Origin: an uncultured Ruminiclostridium sp.
GTDB lineage: Bacteria > Bacillota > Clostridia > Oscillospirales > Ruminococcaceae
Direction: 5' to 3'
Length of the DNA stretch: 64,000 bases
Assembly: GCA_947627695.1 (NCBI GenBank)
Contig: CANQXF010000003.1
Span: 1 to 64,000 of the forward strand
Made by a program: the position numbers and the translations under genes. Under the pieces are notes generated by a model. The model did not search any database and had not been told where the DNA came from. It was given only the letters and a program-made list of their open reading frames with translations. Below are positions 1 to 8,324 of this stretch, piece after piece (the first letter of the stretch is position 1; the number at the start of each line of letters is the position of its first letter).

Positions 1-585
1 ACGCCCGCGCAGATACTCACCGACCTGTGGCCGAAGATACACGAGCATTGCTCTGACATCAGCTTTCAGCTTGTGCCGTTTGAGAATACGCCCGAAAACG
101 CGCGGGAAATTTTAAAAAATCTCGGTCAGAATATTGACGTGGTGACAGGACTTTTTGACGATACATTGCTTGAAGTGCGCAGGTGCGCGGGACTTGAAAT
201 ATCGAAAGAACCGCTTTGCTGTGCGGTTTCCATTTATCACCCGCTTGCTAAAAAGGAAAAGCTGATGGTGGAGGACTTGTACGGCGAAGAGCTGCTTTTA
301 ATGCACCGAGGCTGGAGCAGTTACGTTGACAGGCTGCGTGACGAGCTGACCGAGCATAGGCAAATAAAAATTGTTGATTTTGACTTTTACGATATAAATA
401 TCTTCAACCGCTGTGAGCAGGAGAAAAACGTGCTGCTGGTAATACAAAGCTGGAACTGCGTCCACCCTATGTTAAAGGTAATCCCCGTGGAGTGGGAACA
501 TTGTATACCCTTCGGCGTGCTGTATTCCAACGAGCCGTCCCGCACAGTCCAACGGTTTTTGGAGGCGGTGAAGGCGGTAATATAA
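1..585 (+). CDS. LysR-family regulator, C-terminal part (5' end outside window)
   Basis: The reading frame is open from base 1 and stops at 583-585, so 194 residues of a longer protein are visible. The sequence has the layout of a LysR substrate-binding domain: an early stretch ending in FENTPENA, a middle beta strand with IDVVTGLFDD, the turn YHPLAKKEKLMVEDLYGEEL typical of the second subdomain, and a C-terminal VLYSNEPSRTVQRFLEAV helix. The N-terminal winged helix is missing because of the window edge. LysR proteins are usually ligand-responsive activators; the nearest same-strand genes are a Nudix hydrolase and then the redox island, which may be its targets, but that is inference. Confidence 0.8.
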   Translation, partial: TPAQILTDLWPKIHEHCSDISFQLVPFENTPENAREILKNLGQNIDVVTGLFDDTLLEVRRCAGLEISKEPLCCAVSIYHPLAKKEKLMVEDLYGEELLLMHRGWSSYVDRLRDELTEHRQIKIVDFDFYDINIFNRCEQEKNVLLVIQSWNCVHPMLKVIPVEWEHCIPFGVLYSNEPSRTVQRFLEAVKAVI

Positions 586-600
586 AAGGTGAATTTGATT

Positions 601-1059
601 ATGAACAATAATTTTTTTACAGTGTGTGCAATAGTTGATATAGATGAAAAAATCCTTATGGTTCGTCACACTTACGGAGCCGCAAAAGACAGGATACTTA
701 TTCCCGGAGGCTATGTAAATGAAAACGAGCTTCCCTCAAGAGCAGCCGAAAGAGAGGTGTTGGAAGAAACAGGGGTCACCGTAAAGGCAAAAGCTGTTTT
801 TTCGGTACAATTTAAACCTCAGCAATGGTGTATTGTTTTTACAACGGAGTATATCTGCGGCGAGCCGATATCAGACGGATATGAAAACAATGAGGTTCTG
901 CTTATTTCAGCAGTAGACGCTGTAAAACGCGATGATATCACAAATATGAGCCGTGAAATTTTAAAAGCGTATCTTCAGAGCAAAAATAATGTGCTGGAAA
1001 AAAGCGGTTATGTTCCGAAATCGACCAATGCAGATGAATATGAAATATATGGAGTTTGA
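601..1059 (+). CDS. Nudix hydrolase
   Basis: A 152-residue protein carrying a complete Nudix box: G-x5-E-x7-REVLEETGV, beginning at GYVNENE about residues 37-43. This motif binds the metal and cleaves nucleoside-diphosphate-linked substrates; the exact substrate cannot be told from sequence. I choose ATG 601 because AAAGGTG lies at a good distance upstream; an in-frame GTG at 589 would add four residues but has no ribosome site of its own. It follows the LysR gene by 15 bases and may be co-transcribed with it. A strong hairpin terminator lies about 105 bases downstream. Confidence 0.85.
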   Translation: MNNNFFTVCAIVDIDEKILMVRHTYGAAKDRILIPGGYVNENELPSRAAEREVLEETGVTVKAKAVFSVQFKPQQWCIVFTTEYICGEPISDGYENNEVLLISAVDAVKRDDITNMSREILKAYLQSKNNVLEKSGYVPKSTNADEYEIYGV

Positions 1060-1165
1060 ATTTATGCTGTTGTTTTCTTGCTCTTTGTAAATTGATACAG
1101 CAAGCAAACAGTATTTTTACGGTGTGTATAAGTTGAAACTTAAAGTTATAACTGATAAACTAATC

Positions 1166-1192
1166 GAGACTTCTCACGAGGTCTCTTTTTTT
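1166..1192 (+). terminator. Rho-independent terminator after the Nudix gene
   Basis: An 8-bp stem (GAGACTTC with GAGGTCTC, one G-T pair) with a TCAC loop is followed directly by seven T. It separates the LysR/Nudix pair from the redox island. Confidence 0.85.
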
Positions 1193-1239
1193 GTATAATA
1201 AAAGCATAAATACCAGATGCTGAATGGGGTGAAAAGAGT

Positions 1240-1320
1240 ATGAAACGACTTACAGCGTTTGGGCTGTCAATGATTATGATATTTATATTTACCTCGTCGC
1301 CTTTTGGGAACGGCAGATGA
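1240..1320 (+). pseudogene. Relic signal-peptide ORF
   Basis: ATG at 1240, preceded by GGGGTGAAAAG, opens a 26-codon frame that starts like a Sec signal peptide (MKRL, then a hydrophobic run of M, I, F) and stops at 1318-1320. A leader of this kind normally heads a secreted or lipoprotein gene, but nothing follows in frame. It may be the 5' remnant of a lost exported gene at the head of the redox island, or a very small membrane peptide. The rest of the 295-base gap before 1355 holds only the terminator. Confidence 0.35.
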
Positions 1321-1354
1321 AGAAATAGACAGGGTTTGAAAGGAGCATTACGAT

Positions 1355-2428
1355 ATGAAGAAAAAAGCTGCGCTGCTGTTGAGCTTTATTATGCTGTTTT
1401 CCCTTACAGCCTGCGAAAACAGCGGCTCAGGTACGGCAGGAAATTCCGAAACAGACAGGACGAGCCACAATGTTGCGGGTTCTTCCTCTGATTCCGAACA
1501 GAACGCAGAAGAAAGCAGCGAAAACTCGCAAACACTGAATGACGGCACAGGGAATGACGCTCCCGTGGTCTATATGACGACGGACATCTCCCCTGAGGGA
1601 CTTATGAAAGTCTATGAGGCTCTGGGTGTGGAGCTTGTCGGTAATAATATCGCAGTAAAGCTCTCCACAGGCGAACCGCCTGCGTCCAACTATCTTGACC
1701 CCGATCTTATCCGTAATCTTGTGGAGCGTGTAGACGGCACTATCGTGGAGTGCAACACCGCTTACGGCGGCTCCCGTTCCGAAACGGCTATGCACTATCA
1801 GGTGGCGGAGGATCACGGCTTTACAGATCTCGGCAAGGGCTTTGTCATAATGGACGAGGACGGCGAATCAATGATACTTCCCGTGGAGGGAGGACAGCAG
1901 CTTTCCGAAAACTATGTGGGCGCTCATTTCGGGGACTTTGACGGCTTCCTTGTACTCTCGCACTTCAAAGGTCACGCAATGGCAGGCTTTGGCGGAGCTA
2001 TCAAGAATATCTCCATCGGGATAGGCTCTCAGGAAGGCAAATGCCTTATCCATACAGCGGGACGCAGCCATACAAGCCCATGGGGCGGCGATCAGGACGC
2101 TTTCCTCGAATCCATGGCGGACGCAGGAAAATCAGTGGTGGACGCACTGGACGGAAACATTCTCTTTATCAACGTGATGAACAGGCTGTCCATCGACTGC
2201 GACTGTGACGGAAATCCGTCTGAGCCTGACATTCACGACATAGGTATCCTTGCTTCCACCGACCCTGTGGCATTGGATCAGGCTTGCGTGGATCTTATCT
2301 ATCAGGCGGAGGGCAACGAGAGCTTTGTCCGCCGTATGGAGGGACAGAACGCGGAACACGTTCTGGAAGCGGGCGAAGCTATCGGTCTTGGCAGCCGCGC
2401 CTATCGGCTGGAAACAGTAGACGGTTAA
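1355..2428 (+). CDS. DUF362-domain lipoprotein
   Basis: A 357-residue protein. Residues 1-20 are a lipoprotein signal ending in the lipobox LTAC (Cys20), followed by a Ser/Glu/Asn-rich linker to about residue 68, so the protein should be tethered outside the membrane. The rest matches DUF362, a domain often found with iron-sulfur ferredoxin modules: recognisable parts are VVYMTTDISPEGL, the KGHAMAGFGGAIKN segment and the DIGILASTDPVALDQACVDL block. Paired cysteines (DCDCDG near residue 285) are present, but no classical CxxCxxC ferredoxin motif is seen. AAAGGAG precedes the ATG. First gene of the island; a redox role is likely, the substrate unknown. Confidence 0.8.
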   Translation: MKKKAALLLSFIMLFSLTACENSGSGTAGNSETDRTSHNVAGSSSDSEQNAEESSENSQTLNDGTGNDAPVVYMTTDISPEGLMKVYEALGVELVGNNIAVKLSTGEPPASNYLDPDLIRNLVERVDGTIVECNTAYGGSRSETAMHYQVAEDHGFTDLGKGFVIMDEDGESMILPVEGGQQLSENYVGAHFGDFDGFLVLSHFKGHAMAGFGGAIKNISIGIGSQEGKCLIHTAGRSHTSPWGGDQDAFLESMADAGKSVVDALDGNILFINVMNRLSIDCDCDGNPSEPDIHDIGILASTDPVALDQACVDLIYQAEGNESFVRRMEGQNAEHVLEAGEAIGLGSRAYRLETVDG

Positions 2429-2460
2429 GAAATACCTTGAACTTAAGGAGGTGAACGGCT

Positions 2461-3375
2461 TTGGAACAGATATGGGAGGTGCTTCAGCGGGAATTTGTCT
2501 ATGTATGGTACTACTTTACCGTTCAGCTCAGGCAGATCGCCCTCTATTACGCCCTCGGTATCGTACTCGGCTCGGTCATCTCCGTCTTCGTCAAGGACAA
2601 AATTCACGGACTTTTCCGCAGAATGGGCGATAAAAAGCTGGGCGTCCTCGGTATTATTCCCGCAAGTATCCTGGGAATTGCTTCGCCGCTGTGTATGTAT
2701 GGGACGATCCCGCTTGCGGCGTCTTTTTCCAAAAGTGGTATACGGGACGACTGGCTGGCAGCGTTTATGATGAGCTCCATACTCTTAAATCCACAGCTCA
2801 TCATTTACAGCACAGCGCTGGGACCTGATGCGCTGACGGTGCGTATCGTTTCCTGCTTTGTCTGCGGCTGCACGGCGGGTATTTTGATCCGTGTGTTTTA
2901 TAAAAACAAACCTTTTTTCAATTTTGACGGCTTTGATGAACCGCATGATCACGACACAGACCCGAATTTGTTCCTGCGGCTTATCAAGAACATAGGCAGA
3001 AACATAAAGGCGACAGCCCCCTGGTTTCTCGTGGGCGTGCTATTGTCAGCGCTGTTTCAGCGGTATGTTCCTGCGGATCAGTTTGCGGCTCTCTTTGGGG
3101 AGGCAGGCGAGGGCTTCGGCGTTTTAATGGCGGCGACTATCGGCGTTCCCCTCTACGCCTGCGGCGGCGGGACGATCCCGCTGATCCGTGAATGGCTCTA
3201 CTCAGGTATGAGTATGGGAAGCGCGGCAGCGTTTATGCTTACAGGACCGTCAACAAAGATAACAAACCTCGGCGCACTCAAGATCGTGCTGGGCGTGAAG
3301 CGGTTTTTATTATACCTTGCGTTTGTAATACTGTTCTCGTTCGCAACGGGAATGATCGTCAATCTCATTTTGTAG
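2461..3375 (+). CDS. ArsP/DUF318-type permease
   Basis: A 304-residue multi-spanning membrane protein of the permease family PF03773 (DUF318, to which ArsP belongs). Two half-repeats carry the family signatures: SPLCMYGTIPLAASF near residues 77-92 and YACGGGTIPLIREWLYSG near 229-246, each followed by a hydrophobic helix with S/T-rich turns (GPSTKITNLGALK). A His/Asp-rich loop (PHDHDTD) lies between them, perhaps for metal. The start is TTG 2461, chosen because a perfect AAGGAGGTG ends about 8 bases before it. Family members export organoarsenicals or metals; here it sits between exported redox proteins, so the cargo is uncertain. Confidence 0.75.
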   Translation: MEQIWEVLQREFVYVWYYFTVQLRQIALYYALGIVLGSVISVFVKDKIHGLFRRMGDKKLGVLGIIPASILGIASPLCMYGTIPLAASFSKSGIRDDWLAAFMMSSILLNPQLIIYSTALGPDALTVRIVSCFVCGCTAGILIRVFYKNKPFFNFDGFDEPHDHDTDPNLFLRLIKNIGRNIKATAPWFLVGVLLSALFQRYVPADQFAALFGEAGEGFGVLMAATIGVPLYACGGGTIPLIREWLYSGMSMGSAAAFMLTGPSTKITNLGALKIVLGVKRFLLYLAFVILFSFATGMIVNLIL

Positions 3376-3392
3376 AAAGAAAGGAAATGTTT

Positions 3393-4072
3393 ATGAAAAA
3401 GTTATTTGCAGGAATTTTAAGCGTTATGCTCGTGTTTGCTTTGTCTGGCTGTGACAATGCGGGAAATTCTTCCGACAATTCACAAAGCTCACAAAGCAGT
3501 GAAATGCAAAGCGAAGCGGCAGAACCGACAAGCTCCTCCGATGATGAAACCTCAGCGGACAGCACACCAAACGAAACACCGAGCAATGGCGGCAAAACGC
3601 TTGTGGTAGTTTATTCGGCGTCAGGCAATACGAAAGCAATAGCAGACTATATCGTTTCCGCAACGGGCGCTGATCTGTTTGAGATAACGCCCACAGAGCC
3701 GTACACCAGCGACGATCTGAACTGGACAGACCCTGACAGCCGTGTCAGCCGTGAGCATGACGACGAGTCCTTACGTGATGTGAGCTTACCACGACCACGG
3801 TGGAAAACTGGGAGGATTACAACACGGTGTTTATTGGCTATCCGATCTGGTGGGGAATAGCGGCGTGGCCTACAAACAGCTTTGTAAAAGCTAACGATTT
3901 TTCAGAAAAAACTGTCATTCCATTCTGCACCTCCTCAACATCAGGACTTGGCAGCAGTGGTACGCTTCTCGCCGAAGAGGCAGGCACAGGCAACTGGCTT
4001 GAGGGACAGCGTTTCCGGTCAAGAGAGGACGAAAGCACGGTTAAGGAGTGGGTAGACAGCTTGGGGCTATAA
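3393..4072 (+). pseudogene. Flavodoxin lipoprotein, broken by a one-base frameshift
   Basis: ATG 3393 (AAAGG upstream) starts a lipoprotein signal ending in LSGC (Cys20), then a Ser/Glu/Asp linker, then a flavodoxin fold with the FMN phosphate loop SASGNTKAIA. The frame runs to about ...SLRDV at 3781 and then derails into a stop at 3860. The next frame carries the rest: ENWEDYNTVFIGYPIWWGIAAWP, the FCTSSTSGLGSSG loop and the C-terminal helix to the stop at 4070-4072. The break fits loss of one G in GTGGAG near 3780-3782, which would restore RDVELTTTTVENW. Either the gene is inactive in this strain, or this is an assembly or sequencing error. An intact product would be an extracytoplasmic flavodoxin. 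Confidence 0.8.
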
Positions 4073-4818
4073 AGGGTCCCGACAAAAAATATAATGTTGA
4101 AGTCGGGACCGAAACCTACAACGGCTTTGTTATTGACAACGTTTATTATTCCCCCTCCGACGGGGATATCCATTACAACGTCTATATCCCCGAAAGCTAT
4201 GACGGCAGTGAGAGCTATGCGCTGTTCTTAACGCTTCCCGGCTATGAGGGACTGTATTTTCAGGGCGTGGCGCAAAATCTGAAATCGGAGGCGTTCGGCT
4301 TTGAAGCGCAGAAGTACAACGACAAGATGATAGTTGTCGCTCCTCAGCTTTCCGACTGGGGCGAAACCTCCGCAAATCAGACCATAGCGCTTTTAGAATA
4401 CTTTCTGGACGCCTACAACATCGACCGTGAAAAGGTCTATGCCGACGGCTATTCAGGCGGCGGCGAAACAATGTCGATAGTTATGGGAAAGCGTCCCGAG
4501 CTGTTTACGGCGTATCTTCACGTCAGTTCCCAATGGGACGGCGAGCTTGAAACCCTTGCGGACAGCAGAACTCCCGTGTACATTTTTGTGGGCGAGAATG
4601 ACGAGTATTACGGCTCCGAGCCGTCACAGCAGGCTTATGACAGACTGACGGAAATTTACCGCAGCAAGGGGCTTTCGGGAGATGAAATTTCACAGCTGAT
4701 CACACTTGACATCAAGGAACACAAGTATTTCACCGACCGCGGCATAGGCAGCGAACACGGCGGCGGTGGACTTGCGGCTTATGATGAGGATATTATGAAC
4801 TGGCTGTTTTCAAAATAA
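4048..4818 (+). CDS. Alpha/beta-hydrolase, putative esterase, probably 5'-truncated
   Basis: A 256-residue protein of the esterase/prolyl-oligopeptidase-like hydrolase group. The nucleophile elbow is GYSGGG (Ser136 counted from GTG 4048), with GENDEYYG and KEHKYF likely contributing the Asp and His. The frame opens only at 4045 just after an in-frame TAA, overlaps the end of the flavodoxin gene, and the sole early start is GTG 4048, whose AAGGAG overlaps the codon. There is no signal peptide although the related esterase at 8325 is a lipoprotein. This looks like loss of the 5' end by deletion; the true start, and whether it is translated, are doubtful. Confidence 0.65.
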   Translation: MGRQLGAIKGPDKKYNVEVGTETYNGFVIDNVYYSPSDGDIHYNVYIPESYDGSESYALFLTLPGYEGLYFQGVAQNLKSEAFGFEAQKYNDKMIVVAPQLSDWGETSANQTIALLEYFLDAYNIDREKVYADGYSGGGETMSIVMGKRPELFTAYLHVSSQWDGELETLADSRTPVYIFVGENDEYYGSEPSQQAYDRLTEIYRSKGLSGDEISQLITLDIKEHKYFTDRGIGSEHGGGGLAAYDEDIMNWLFSK

Positions 4819-4836
4819 TTTTCAGGAGGAATTTCA

Positions 4837-5352
4837 ATGTCAAAAAATCTTATCATCTATTACTCCCGCAAAGGCGAGAATTACGTAAACGGTTCTTTAA
4901 AAATTCTTGAAAAGGGCAACACGGAAATTGCGGCAGAGTTTATCCAAAAAGCCGTGGGCGGAGATATGTTCAGGATCGAAACGGTAAAGCCCTATTCCGA
5001 AAGCTACAACATCTGCATTGAGGAGGCAAAGCGGGAATTGCAGGAAAACGCCAGACCCGAGCTTCAAAAATATTTGCAGGATATTTCGCAGTACGACAAC
5101 ATTTTCGTCTGCGGACCGTGCTGGTGGGGAACATTCCCTTTGGCGATCTTCTCTCAGCTTGAAAAGCTTGACTTCACAGGCAAAAAGGTTATTCCGCTGA
5201 TGACCCACGAGGGCAGCGGACTTGGCAGCAGCGAGCGTGATATTAAAAAAATATGCAAAGGCGCAGAGATTGGAAAAGGTCTTGCAGTACACGGCGCGGA
5301 CGCGGCAAGGTCGGAAAAAATAATTTCACAATGGGCGAAAAATTCAATTTGA
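4837..5352 (+). CDS. Flavodoxin
   Basis: A 171-residue cytoplasmic flavodoxin. It begins with the strand NLIIYYSRKGENY, continues through KGNTEIAAEFIQ, and has the flavin-contact segment CGPCWWGTFPLAIFSQLE and the LMTHEGSGLGSSERDI loop typical of this clade. It has no signal peptide, in contrast to the broken lipoprotein flavodoxin just upstream. A strong CAGGAGG lies before the ATG. It precedes two aldo/keto reductases at short spacing (12 and 38 bases), so it is probably co-transcribed with them. It is expected to bind FMN and carry electrons at low potential; the partner enzyme is not evident. Confidence 0.85.
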   Translation: MSKNLIIYYSRKGENYVNGSLKILEKGNTEIAAEFIQKAVGGDMFRIETVKPYSESYNICIEEAKRELQENARPELQKYLQDISQYDNIFVCGPCWWGTFPLAIFSQLEKLDFTGKKVIPLMTHEGSGLGSSERDIKKICKGAEIGKGLAVHGADAARSEKIISQWAKNSI

Positions 5353-5364
5353 GGAGAGTTTATT

Positions 5365-6216
5365 ATGCAGACTTATTTAAAACTCAACGACGGAACGGAG
5401 ATCCCGCAGTTCGGGCTTGGCGTATACCAGGTACCCGAAGGAGAAATGACGTACAACGCCGTACTTGACGCGCTGAAAATGGGAGTGCGCCACATAGATA
5501 CCGCACACGCTTATCAGAATGAAAGAAGCGTCGGCAGGGCAGTCAGGGCAAGCGGCGTTCCCAGAAAGGAAATATGGATAACTTCAAAGCTGTGGCCAAG
5601 CGAATACAGCGAGGGCAAAACCGAAAAAGCTATTGAAAAAATGCTTGCAAGGCTTGACACAGACTACATCGACCTGCTCCTCTTACATCAGCAGTTCGGG
5701 GATTATATCGGCGCGTGGAAGGATATGCAAAAAGCAGTAAGAGCAGGTAAAGTCCGTTCTATCGGTATAAGTAATTTTGAAAGCGAACGTCTTGAGGAAA
5801 TTTGTGAATTTGCAGAAATAAAGCCGTCTGTTCTGCAAGTCGAATGTCATCCGTACTATCCGCAGAATGAACTGAAAAAGCGTATCGCAAAATATGGCAC
5901 GGTAATTGAAAGCTGGTATCCCATAGGTCACGGCGACAAGGGACTTATCAGCGAGCCTCTTTTCACCCGTCTGGCGGAAAAATACCGTAAGAGCAACGTC
6001 CAGATCATTCTTCGCTGGCATATTCAGGAGGGAAATATCGTGTTCCCGAAAACAACAAATATTCAGCATATGAGAGATAATTTTGACATTTTTGATTTTG
6101 AACTTACAGCAGAGGAAATGGCTGAGATCAAGAAGCTTGACTACCACAAGCGTTTCTACAATATGACGCTTGAGCAGCAGGAGGCAAGTCTCGGTTCGTG
6201 GCAGCCTGCGGACTGA
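5365..6216 (+). CDS. Aldo/keto reductase
   Basis: A 283-residue NADPH-type aldo/keto reductase with TIM-barrel motifs. The catalytic tetrad is visible: Asp45 and Tyr50 in HIDTAHAYQNE, Lys75 in TSKLW, His108 in LLLLHQ. Later parts include GISNF, QVECHPYYPQ and the cofactor segment VFPKTTNIQHMRDN. GAGGAG precedes ATG 5365. It resembles the 2,5-diketo-D-gluconate reductase/methylglyoxal reductase group (such as DkgA or YvgN) and should reduce aldehydes or ketones. A second paralogue follows directly and an alcohol dehydrogenase after that, pointing to carbonyl detoxification. Confidence 0.9.
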   Translation: MQTYLKLNDGTEIPQFGLGVYQVPEGEMTYNAVLDALKMGVRHIDTAHAYQNERSVGRAVRASGVPRKEIWITSKLWPSEYSEGKTEKAIEKMLARLDTDYIDLLLLHQQFGDYIGAWKDMQKAVRAGKVRSIGISNFESERLEEICEFAEIKPSVLQVECHPYYPQNELKKRIAKYGTVIESWYPIGHGDKGLISEPLFTRLAEKYRKSNVQIILRWHIQEGNIVFPKTTNIQHMRDNFDIFDFELTAEEMAEIKKLDYHKRFYNMTLEQQEASLGSWQPAD

Positions 6217-6254
6217 TAAAGCAGAATAAAAAATAATTTTTCAGGAGGACGATT

Positions 6255-7100
6255 ATGGACTGCACAATTTTAAACAACGGCGTAAAAATGCCTATGGAGG
6301 GTTTCGGAGTTTTCCAGGTCCCCGACCCCAAACAATGTGAGCAGGCGGTGCTTGACGCGATAAGCGCAGGTTACAGGCTCATTGACACGGCGGCATCTTA
6401 TGGGAATGAAGATTCTGTCGGCAATGCCATAAAGAAAAGCGGAGCCTGCCGTGAGGACTTGTTCATCACAACAAAGCTGTGGGTATCTGACGCAAGCTAT
6501 GACAAGGCAAAGCAGGCTTTTGAAAGCTCACTGAAAAAGCTGGGGCTTGAATATCTCGACCTGTATCTCATTCATCAGCCTATGGGCGACTATTACGGCG
6601 CGTGGAGAGCGATGGAAGAATTGTATAAAGAGGGGCGTATCCGCGCTATCGGCGTGTGCAATTTCTATCCCCACGTTTTAGCTGATTTTTGCGAGACTGT
6701 GGAGGTTATCCCTGCGGTAAATCAGGTGGAACTGCACCCCTTCTTCCAGCAGGAAAACGCGCTGAAACTGATGAAGGAATACGAAGTGACTCCCGAGGCG
6801 TGGGGACCCTTTGCGGAGGGAAAGCACGGCATTTTCACAGATCCCGTGCTGACAGAGATAGGTGCAAAGTACGGTAAATCCGCGGCACAGGTAGTCCTCC
6901 GCTGGAACGTACAGCGCGGCGTTGTAGTCATTCCCAAATCCGTTCACCGTGAGCGAATGGAGCAGAATATGGACATCTGGAACTTCACACTGTCGGACGA
7001 GGATATGTCGGCGATCTCAAAAATGGACATCGGTCACAGCGAGATAGTCGATCACTTTGACCCGAATTTTGTAAGAGCTTTGCACGGAAGATTCAAATAA
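6255..7100 (+). CDS. Aldo/keto reductase (second copy)
   Basis: A 281-residue aldo/keto reductase, clearly related to its upstream neighbour but diverged. The tetrad is complete: Asp44 and Tyr49 (LIDTAASYGNE), Lys74 (TTKLW), His107 (YLIHQ). GVCNFYPH, QVELHPFFQQ and the cofactor-binding VVIPKSVHRERMEQN follow. CAGGAGG stands before ATG 6255. Two adjacent paralogues suggest an old tandem duplication and division of labour on different carbonyl substrates, which sequence alone cannot name. Confidence 0.9.
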   Translation: MDCTILNNGVKMPMEGFGVFQVPDPKQCEQAVLDAISAGYRLIDTAASYGNEDSVGNAIKKSGACREDLFITTKLWVSDASYDKAKQAFESSLKKLGLEYLDLYLIHQPMGDYYGAWRAMEELYKEGRIRAIGVCNFYPHVLADFCETVEVIPAVNQVELHPFFQQENALKLMKEYEVTPEAWGPFAEGKHGIFTDPVLTEIGAKYGKSAAQVVLRWNVQRGVVVIPKSVHRERMEQNMDIWNFTLSDEDMSAISKMDIGHSEIVDHFDPNFVRALHGRFK

Positions 7101-7157
7101 GACCTGCGGCGTACCGTGAAAATTTCGGTGCGCCGCTTGAAAAATACGGAGGTAAAG

Positions 7158-8315
7158 ATGAACTCATTCACATACAGTTATCCCACAAAGGTCTACTTCG
7201 GCGAAGGGGCGGCAGAAAAGAATCTGCCTGCCGAGCTTAATAAAGTCGGCAAAAACGTTATGCTTGCTTACGGCGGCGGCTCAATAAAGAAAAACGGCGT
7301 GTATGACGAGCTTATGGGCATACTTAAAGCCACAGGAAAGAACGTCACCGAATTTTCGGGGATAATGTCAAATCCCACTTACAAAAAGGTCCAAGAGGGC
7401 GCACAGCTCGCCAAGGAAAATGCGGTGGATTTCATTCTCGCTGTCGGCGGAGGGAGCGTTATCGACTGCTGTAAAGTGATTTCCACGCAGGCAAAATTAA
7501 GTGACGATTTGTGGGAATTTGAAAATGAAAAGCAGGAACGCCCAAGCAGGTTTATCCCTATGGGCGCGGTGATCACAGCGTTCGGAACAGGTGCAGAAAT
7601 GAATAACGGCGCAGTCATCACCCACGAGGAAAAGAAGATAAAGGGCGCACTTTGGGGAGCGTTCTATGATTTTGCGATATTAGGCCCCGCTTACACAATG
7701 ACAATGCCGATGAAACAGGTGATATCAGGTTCATTCGATGCGCTTTCACACTGTATGGAAACCTATATGGGAAGTCCAAGAGGAACAAATCTTTCGGACG
7801 AGATAAACGAGGCTTGCCAGAGAAATATTATCCGAAATCTTCGTGCGACGCTTAAAGCTCCCAACGACATAAACCCACGCAGCGAGCTTATCTGGGCGGC
7901 GGCAATGGCTGAAAACGGTATGCTGAAGATCGGCAAGGCAACGGATTTTCAGGCGCATATGCTGGAGCATCAGCTTGGCGCATACACAAACTGCAACCAC
8001 GGCGAGGGACTTGCCGTCATTCACCCTGTTTTGTACCGCCATATGCTTCCCGAGGCGCAGGCGCAGTTTTCACGCCTTGCGGTGAACGTGTGGGGAATTT
8101 CGGCTGACGACAAAACTGAAAAACAGCTTGCTGAGGAATATATAAACGCGCTGTCCGACTTTATAAAAGAAGTCGGTCTGCCGACAAAATTCTCCGAAAT
8201 GGGCATTTCAAATGCTGATTTCAAGGCGATAGCGGACAGTACGGTCTTGACGGGCGGCTGCTGTAAGAAATTCACGAAAGCGGAGTTGCTTGAAGTTTTG
8301 AACGAATGTTGTTAA
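7158..8315 (+). CDS. Iron-type alcohol dehydrogenase (butanol dehydrogenase/YqhD-like)
   Basis: A 385-residue group III alcohol dehydrogenase. The N-terminal dinucleotide domain has LAYGGGSIKK and LAVGGGSVIDCCK; metal ligands are expected in SFDALSHCMETY and in the stretch DFQAHMLEHQLGAYTNCNHGEG. It resembles NADPH-dependent BdhA/YqhD enzymes, which reduce many short aldehydes to alcohols. I place the start at ATG 7158, 7 bases after CGGAGG; the frame is open back to 7116 but without a ribosome site. In E. coli yqhD sits beside the aldo/keto reductase gene dkgA, and the same pairing is seen here, supporting an aldehyde-defence function. Confidence 0.9.
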   Translation: MNSFTYSYPTKVYFGEGAAEKNLPAELNKVGKNVMLAYGGGSIKKNGVYDELMGILKATGKNVTEFSGIMSNPTYKKVQEGAQLAKENAVDFILAVGGGSVIDCCKVISTQAKLSDDLWEFENEKQERPSRFIPMGAVITAFGTGAEMNNGAVITHEEKKIKGALWGAFYDFAILGPAYTMTMPMKQVISGSFDALSHCMETYMGSPRGTNLSDEINEACQRNIIRNLRATLKAPNDINPRSELIWAAAMAENGMLKIGKATDFQAHMLEHQLGAYTNCNHGEGLAVIHPVLYRHMLPEAQAQFSRLAVNVWGISADDKTEKQLAEEYINALSDFIKEVGLPTKFSEMGISNADFKAIADSTVLTGGCCKKFTKAELLEVLNECC

Positions 8316-8324
8316 GGAGTTGCA

